A stretch of 64,000 nucleotides of DNA. Origin: Hippophae tibetana (lineage: Eukaryota > Streptophyta > Magnoliopsida > Rosales > Elaeagnaceae). The notes below the pieces were generated by a model that was not told the origin of the DNA, ran no database searches, and saw only the letters and a program-made list of their open reading frames with translations. This document shows positions 58,150 to 64,000 of the stretch, piece by piece (positions within the stretch are counted from its first letter, which is position 1; the number at the start of each line of letters is the position of its first letter). The position numbers were made by a program, and so were the translations under genes. The DNA is taken from contig CM072806.1 in assembly GCA_037013495.1 (NCBI GenBank), positions 14,987,001 to 15,051,000 on the forward strand, in the 5' to 3' direction.

Positions 58150-59300
58150 ATGTAGTCACTCCTAAGCCTAGGAATGAATAGACCAATCAAGATAAAATTA
58201 GTAAGGGTATTAATGTTATTTTTAGTGATATATCTATTAAGCATGCTTGGGATATTTTAAATGTTGACCATGAAAGCATCACACAAGTTAAAAGAACTAA
58301 ACTTCACATGATTGGTAGTCAATTTGAAAATCATAAGATGAAACTTTCTTTGAATTTTATATTATACTATTTGAAATTACTAACACTTTTGTAAATCTTT
58401 GAGAGAAAATTGATGATTTCAACATAGTTTAAAATATTCTCTACTTATTACCAAATAGTTTCCATGCGACGATCACTAAAATTGATGAAGGTAAGAATGT
58501 GGACATCATCAAAATAGATGAAGTCATTGGCTCACTTCAAACCTTTGAGATGATCTTTCAAAAACCTCCAAATATCAAAGATATCCCTTTCAAAACTACT
58601 ATGATTGAAGATAGTGGCAATGATGATGAAGAATTGGTACTCTTAACTAGAAGATTGAAAAAAATCCTCAACAAAAAGTATCCTTGAAACAAAGGACAAT
58701 CAAGTTGTCAAAAGGTTCAGAATTTGAGAGAACACAAATATGTGTAGTTTTGATGGTAAGAAATCTAAATCCATTGAATTTCAAAGTTTTGAATGTGTGA
58801 GTTTAAGTCACTTTGTAGTTGACTGTGCAAACAAGAAGGACCAAACTAGAAGAGCTTTCATTGCTATACTTACTAACTCTAAAAGTGATAGTGACAATCC
58901 AGTTGAATCAGGCGATATATTTTTAACATTTACTATAGCTATAGGTAGATAATCCAATAAGTCTAACATTGATTTAGATGATGAGGAAAATAATATTGAA
59001 TTTCTACTCATCAATTTAATGTCATAGTATTAATGAAATTTTCAAAGATTATTTAAGATGCAAAAGGGAAATAGCTAAACCAAATGACAAACTTAAATCC
59101 TTTGAAATAGATTCCTTAATTACAAAAAACAATTTGAGCTATCTGAACGTGCTAATATTTTGAATTCAAATCTTGCAAATGCTAAATAGAAAACAAGAAT
59201 CTTATATAGGAATTTGACAATCAAAGGAAGAAGTAAGGAGGTTAACAATTGCAGTTGAAAGGTTGAACAAAGTTCTAGATTATGGAAAGCCAATTGGAGA
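58150..59300 (+). pseudogene. Copia (SIRE-like) gag relic
   Basis: Scattered gag pieces: HAWDILNVDHESITQVKRTKL (58230-58300; key words HAWD and QVK), the segment 58499-58687 (DEVIGSLQTFEM, DDEELVLLTRRLKK) and a knuckle-like segment at 58790-58830 followed by acidic residues. The same order occurs at 63240-63990. Broken in many places. No protease or pol between the two LTRs, so most of the interior is missing. Confidence 0.7.
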
Positions 59301-59309
59301 AAAAATATG

Positions 59310-60290
59310 GCTAGGATATCTCCATCTCATGTATATCTCATGTATATTAGACTACATATATGAAACATATGAACAATATGAAAATAGTCTACTCGATCGA
59401 TCAAGGAGTGACTAGATCGATTGAGGGATTAATACTTGATCGATTAAGCACTAAATCAATCCAATTTTTTGAGAAATAATTAATTGATACAATGGATTGA
59501 TTAAGAAGACATTGGATTGATCGAACTATATACTTAATCGATCGAGCAATTGATTAGAATGATTGAGTGGCCAACGCTTTGATTTTAAAACATATTTCTA
59601 ATACAAATTGGATTAGCTTTTTACTATATTATTCTTATTCATTAAAACTGATTTAATGGATAAGATGGTAATATTACGATGACCTAAAATGCGTCAAAAT
59701 ATTCTATAAAAATAAACCTAAGTACACAATTAAAAGTTTTCAAGTAGACTTTTTCATTAAATTAATTTATCAAAAATTTGTAGTTTTATTTGATGGATTA
59801 ACAAGTATACAATTATATTGTATTATTGTGTTTTCAATTGATAGTTCTAAAATTACTACTTGTTTTCAATTTATCTGATATATTATTTAAATCAACTAGT
59901 TATGGTTGTTCATTAATGAATCTACTCTAGGACACACACTTGTATTTGTATTTATGTGCCAACTTTTTAGGTGATAGTAGTGTAGATTTGATTAACTCGT
60001 GAGAGTTAAGTTTGTGGGAACACTAGTTCGAATCCAAATGCCTTTCTTGTAGAGACTACGATGAAAGTAACAGCTTGTTAGTAGGTTACTTAGGGGCATT
60101 ACTTGAGTGGGTAGTTTGAGTCCTAGCATTGTAACTGGGTACTTATTTTTATAGTGGATAATTAGATGGTTTGAGGGATTAGTGATTTTCCTCTTAGGTT
60201 ATTAGTATGACATATGTTGTTCCACCTAAAAATATCATGTGTCAATCTTTATTTATTTATTTATCTAACCGTTTGTAAAAATCTTAATTT
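59310..60290 (+). repeat. LTR of the SIRE-like Copia relic (right)
   Basis: Partner of 56540-58130 without the TRIM. CGATCGATC-rich stretch at 59390-59560; block GTTGTTCCACCTAAAAATATC at 60212-60235. Confidence 0.6.
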
Positions 60291-60479
60291 GTCGTAGTTT
60301 CGTTTATTATCTATTCACTTTCTTTACCTAAATAGACCCATAACTAAAAAAGTAACTTTTGAGATAGTATGTGTTATTTTTTCTTCAAGCAACAGTACTT
60401 CATTTCTTGCCTATAGACAATGGAGAAAGGACTTATAAAAGTAACTCTTACTATAAGGTGAAACAAAATTATTGCCTCA

Positions 60480-61545
60480 TGTGAATTTTGATCCCGTTCT
60501 AAATAATCAAGTGAAAAACAAAGATTGATGAAAAGAAATGAAACAAAAGCAACCAAGCGAGAGTTGAATCAAGAAACTCAGATAAATATTATTCATTAAT
60601 CTATTTTGTTAATACAATGTATATCAATAAGATTGTGAAAATGACACTATATAGCTAAAGTTAGATGTATAAATTGAGATAAGATATTAACAATCTATTA
60701 ATTTTCAAAACTCATCTCATTTTTTCTCACTTAATTTTTAATAAGATGATATAGAAATGAAACGATACTAATTGAGATATCTCATCTATTCTTAATGGGT
60801 TTAAATAAAATAAGGAAGAATAAAAAAAATGATAAATGATAATTTATAATGTAAGTTTAATAATAAAAAATGATACACCATGTGTTTAAAATTAGGAAAA
60901 TTAAGACTACAATCTAAATGAGATGAAATGATATAGAAGATATTTGAATAAAATGATACAATATTACACCATAAGCTTATTAGAGACACTAAATGAGACA
61001 TTAGATAAGATAAAAAAAATCAATTTTACAACTCTAGCTAAAGCTAGCAAATGCACTAATTATAGCCATCTGTGTACGTGCTATAAAACTAACAAACTAA
61101 AGCTTTTTGATACAATCCTGTACATCAGCTCTAGCTTTTAATAGTTGCACCTAATTTTATATTTGACACCTCAACTATCCTTGTATTTTGTCTCTAATTG
61201 ATCCATTACATTAACATCTATCCTCAAATTTAGTGACATAAGTATAACACTAAGTTTTCCACATAAAAATGAAAATTGAGGTACTAGCAGCACTTTTTTC
61301 AATATGTATGTATGTTGTTCATTACTAGGAATATAACACGGTATATATATGTCGAGACAGAACTCTTTTTAGCATAAAATGAATATCAAGTTCAATATGT
61401 TTAATTTTAGAATACAAAATAGTATTAGCTGCAACACTAACTAACATGAACATCATGTTCAATATGTATAATTTTAGGATACAAAAATAGATTAGCTACA
61501 AGACTAACTGATACTTGATTATCACACCTGTAAGGACTATGAGTG
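60480..61545 (-). mobile_element. Copia element 3' end: end of RNase H and LTR, broken
   Basis: On the minus strand, 61545 down to about 61180 shows the typical Copia RNase H C-terminus (KHIELDIHFML, then a KVL...SLCGKLSVI-like tail). Sequence beginning TGTCAAATAT at about 61172 then looks like the 3' LTR, with a TATA-like area and a TTTCTTGATTCAACTCTC end region at about 60570. Gag to RT are absent. Broken. The low-complexity stretch 60700-61000 could be a separate small insertion. Confidence 0.6.
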
Positions 61546-62399
61546 TTGGCTATTTTTGTGGACAAAATATTTATCTGTAAATTTGTGTTTAGGCCTGCTA
61601 TCAACTCTATCAAGAAAAGCCAAACAAATGCTCGAGCTCAAGATAGTCGTATTTTAAGTATATCTTTTATAATTACGATACATAGGATTGCATTTATACA
61701 TTTAATAGTACATGTTCATAAATTTGAAATTATATATGGTTCTAAAATATTTATTTAAACTTAAATCAATTTAAGAAATTATCAATTAGTTATCTCTTAA
61801 ATAGATGTGTTTAAATATTTTTTTAGATGTGTCATAATATTTTTAAGATGTGTTATAAAAAATAAAAAATAATATTTTTTTATAATATTAAAAAAATTAA
61901 TGGGTTTTGAAAAATTATGCCCAAAATATATTTAACCTTAATATTACTAGATCATTATTATTATTATCTATATATATACACACATTAGGGTTGAATTAGT
62001 GTGGTTGAATTATAAAAAAAGGGAAACAAAACCTACCAAATCCATAGAAGCATTCGCAACTTACTGAAAAAGAAAACACAAAAACAAAAGAAGAATGACC
62101 CAACAATTGTCTTAATCTAGGGTGAATTCTTCCTTTGGCGGAAGCAAAGTTACAAATTTAGTTTCAATAACCAATATATATATATATATATATTGAAAGG
62201 TACGTAAGAAGTGAGAAAAGCTAATTAATATATATACACTTTTGATTTATATTAATTAATTTAATTCTTCTTGATTATATTTTTAAGTATTTAGATTAAA
62301 TAATTTTATGAATGATCATGATTATTTGATTTAATCATTAAATTTTAAAGAAGTTATTTTTATTAAAATTATGCGTAATCTTTTTGCTCTAGAATAATC
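61546..62399. other. AT-rich spacer, no gene seen
   Basis: Simple TA repeats at 61970-61985 and 62178-62195. No frame beyond 71 codons and none with recognisable motifs. Confidence 0.5.
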
Positions 62400-62932
62400 T
62401 AGTTGATTTGGTTTAAATGACATTTTATTTAAATCATCTAGTTAGGATTATTCATTATTAAATCCGTTCTAGAACACATATGGACACTTGTGTTTTTTGT
62501 GCTAATCTTTTAGCAGTTGATTTGTGAACGATTTGATTGGCGGGGAGTTTATTGGAACATTGGTCTGGAAACCACTCACGCTAACATTAGAAACTATGAA
62601 AACAGAGTAGGGGCTCATAAGTAAAGTACATTTGGGTAGTATCCTAGAGAGGGTAGCATAAGATTGAGTTTGTACTTCAAAATTTGATTTTCATAGTGGA
62701 AAGTTAGGTGGTCTGGTGGACCGGTGGTTTTTCTCTTAAGTCATGGTTGTGGCCTAGGTTGTTTCCACCTAAAAATATTGTGTGTTATTATTTTATTTCT
62801 GCATTTTACTGTTACACATGATTACATGTATGGCTTCTTTGTTTTGGTTATTAAATAATAAATTGATAAAAATTAAAAATAACCTATTCACCCCCCTCTA
62901 GGTTAATCAGGTCCATATTTTATAAACTTTCA
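62400..62932 (+). repeat. LTR (recognisable part) of right-edge SIRE-like Copia element
   Basis: Ends TTTCA immediately before a Met-tRNA primer site. Shares GTTGTTTCCACCTAAAAATAT, AGTCATGG(T/C)TGTG and other blocks with 57640-58010 and 59880-60265. The outer end of the LTR is not recognised. Confidence 0.65.
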
Positions 62933-62934
62933 AT

Positions 62935-62947
62935 TGGTATCAGAGCC
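62935..62947 (+). other. Primer-binding site, initiator tRNA-Met type
   Basis: TGGTATCAGAGCC, perfect for this class, two bases after the LTR end. Confidence 0.85.
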
Positions 62948-64000
62948 AACACTAGACACATTTAGTGAGATTGATCCTTAGGGACACACACTTGCTTATG
63001 GACCAAATGAAAGAAGATGAATCATTTGTCAGGCCCCCACTCTTTGATGGGTTTAATTACCCTTACTGAAAGGCTTGCATGCAAGCCTTTCTTAGACAAG
63101 ATGAAAAATTCTGGGATGCTATTCTTGATGGTTGGGAACCATCTTCGATATAAAAAGATGGTGTAACAATCATAAAGCCAAGAAGAGACTGGACCACTAA
63201 AGAACTCATCCTTAGTGAGGAAAACCAAAAAGGTCTAAGCTTAATATTTGATGCAGTGTATGGATGAGTTTTGTCGCATCTCCGACTGTGAGACTCCTAA
63301 AGATGCATGGAATGCACTTGCTATTGCTCATGAAGGAACTTCCCAAGTAAAACAAACAAAATTTAGATTGTTAACATTTGAGATATCATTAATGCTTGCT
63401 TTAACCTTGGTGAAAAAAATTTCCACAACTAACATGTACGCAAACTTCTAAGCTCCTTAACAAATGACTACAAGATGAAAGTTACAGTGATAGAGGAAAG
63501 CAAGAATGTGGACACACTAAATACTGATGAACTTTTTGGGTCAATCCAAACCTATGAGCTTTCTCTTTATCATCCCAAGAAAATTAAGGATGTGGCATTA
63601 AAATGCTCCACATGGAATGCACTTGCTATTGCTCATGAAGGAACTTCCCAAGTAAAATAAAACAAAATTGAGATTGCTAACATTTGAGATATCATTAATG
63701 CTTGCTTTAACCTTGGTGAAAAAATTCCATAACTAACATGTACGCAAACTCCTAAGCTCCTTAACAATTGACTACAAGATGAAAGTTACAGCGATAGAGG
63801 AAAGCAAGAATGTGGACACACTAAATATTGATGAACTTGTTGGGTCAATCCAAACCTATGAGATTTCTCTTTATCATACCAAGAAAATAAAGGATATGGC
63901 ATTAAAAAGCTCCAAAATTAACATCTCTGATAGTGATGAGGATATTAATGATGATTCATTAGTCTCACTAGCACCACACTCATATAGAAGCATTTTGAAC
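62948..64000 (+). mobile_element. SIRE-like Copia gag relic, right edge, broken
   Basis: The gag starts near 63007 (MKEDESFVRPPLFDGFNYPY) and continues with KACMQAFLRQDEKFWDAI, GWEPS, then MDEFCRISDCETPKDAWNAL (63248 on) and VDTLNTDELFGSIQTYELSL. The PPLFDG.NYPYW-like start and the GWEPS motif are typical of the SIRE/Maximus Copia lineage. The element runs out of the window at 64000. Broken in several places, but better preserved than the relic at 58150. Confidence 0.8.
63309..63920 (+). repeat. ~308-bp direct tandem repeat within the gag relic
   Basis: Two neighbouring copies (about 63309-63616 and 63617-63920), each starting TGGAATGCACTTGCTATTGC and containing AAGCAAGAATGTGGACACAC. The copies are highly similar, so the duplication is younger than the divergence from the relic at 58150. 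Confidence 0.85.

Noticed and set aside
60700-61000. Possible MITE (repeated GAGATGAAATGATATAG-like words in inverted arrangement)
   Set aside because: No clear terminal inverted repeats or target duplication; left as part of the Copia LTR region.

Overview
The window is a plant (flowering-plant) repeat cluster. I found no intact host gene. Almost everything recognisable is LTR-retrotransposon sequence, mainly Ty3/Gypsy of the Athila type, with smaller amounts of Ty1/Copia, a Tekay/Del-type chromovirus, a TRIM and one hAT-type MITE. The plant assignment rests on these families, on a tRNA-Asp primer site typical of Athila-type elements, and on the AT-rich spacer DNA. I cannot name the species.

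Layout, left to right. 1-1621: the 5' part of a Copia element on the minus strand, running off the left edge. 1622-3454: unassigned, degraded sequence. 3455-27090: a ~1.35 kb LTR-like repeat (type E, plus strand) cut by two insertions, a solo LTR with a clean 5-bp target repeat (3838-5500) and a 20.6 kb minus-strand Athila-type nest with three LTRs (6337-26894). The nest itself holds a gag/pol-less plus-strand relative (17165-21284). 27091-47915: an old Athila-type element (C) that was hit inside gag by a young, whole-looking 13.7 kb Athila-type element (D, 29588-43288). 47951-51565: a Tekay/Del-like LTR with gag and protease remains. 51566-54400: a second E copy in the opposite orientation, split by another LTR. 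54926-55327: the hAT MITE. 56540-60290: a SIRE-like Copia relic with a TRIM in one LTR. 60480-61545: a minus-strand Copia 3' end. 62400-64000: a further SIRE-like Copia 5' part running off the right edge.

The most unusual feature is the organisation of element D. It carries two gag genes in tandem: a stand-alone gag1 (445 aa) and a second, diverged gag fused to protease, reverse transcriptase, RNase H and integrase (1713 aa). The older minus-strand copy has the same gag1-gag2 order, so this is a family trait and not an accident of one copy. Each of the two reading frames is followed by the same pair of short hairpins. The second hairpin also occurs in the distant element C with the same loop and a different but still complementary stem. 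The leader has a duplicated hairpin module, and the LTR has a GC-rich island followed by a helically phased group of TGACGTCA-type sites ahead of the TATA box. Together these suggest an RNA- and promoter-level control layout that I do not recognise as described.
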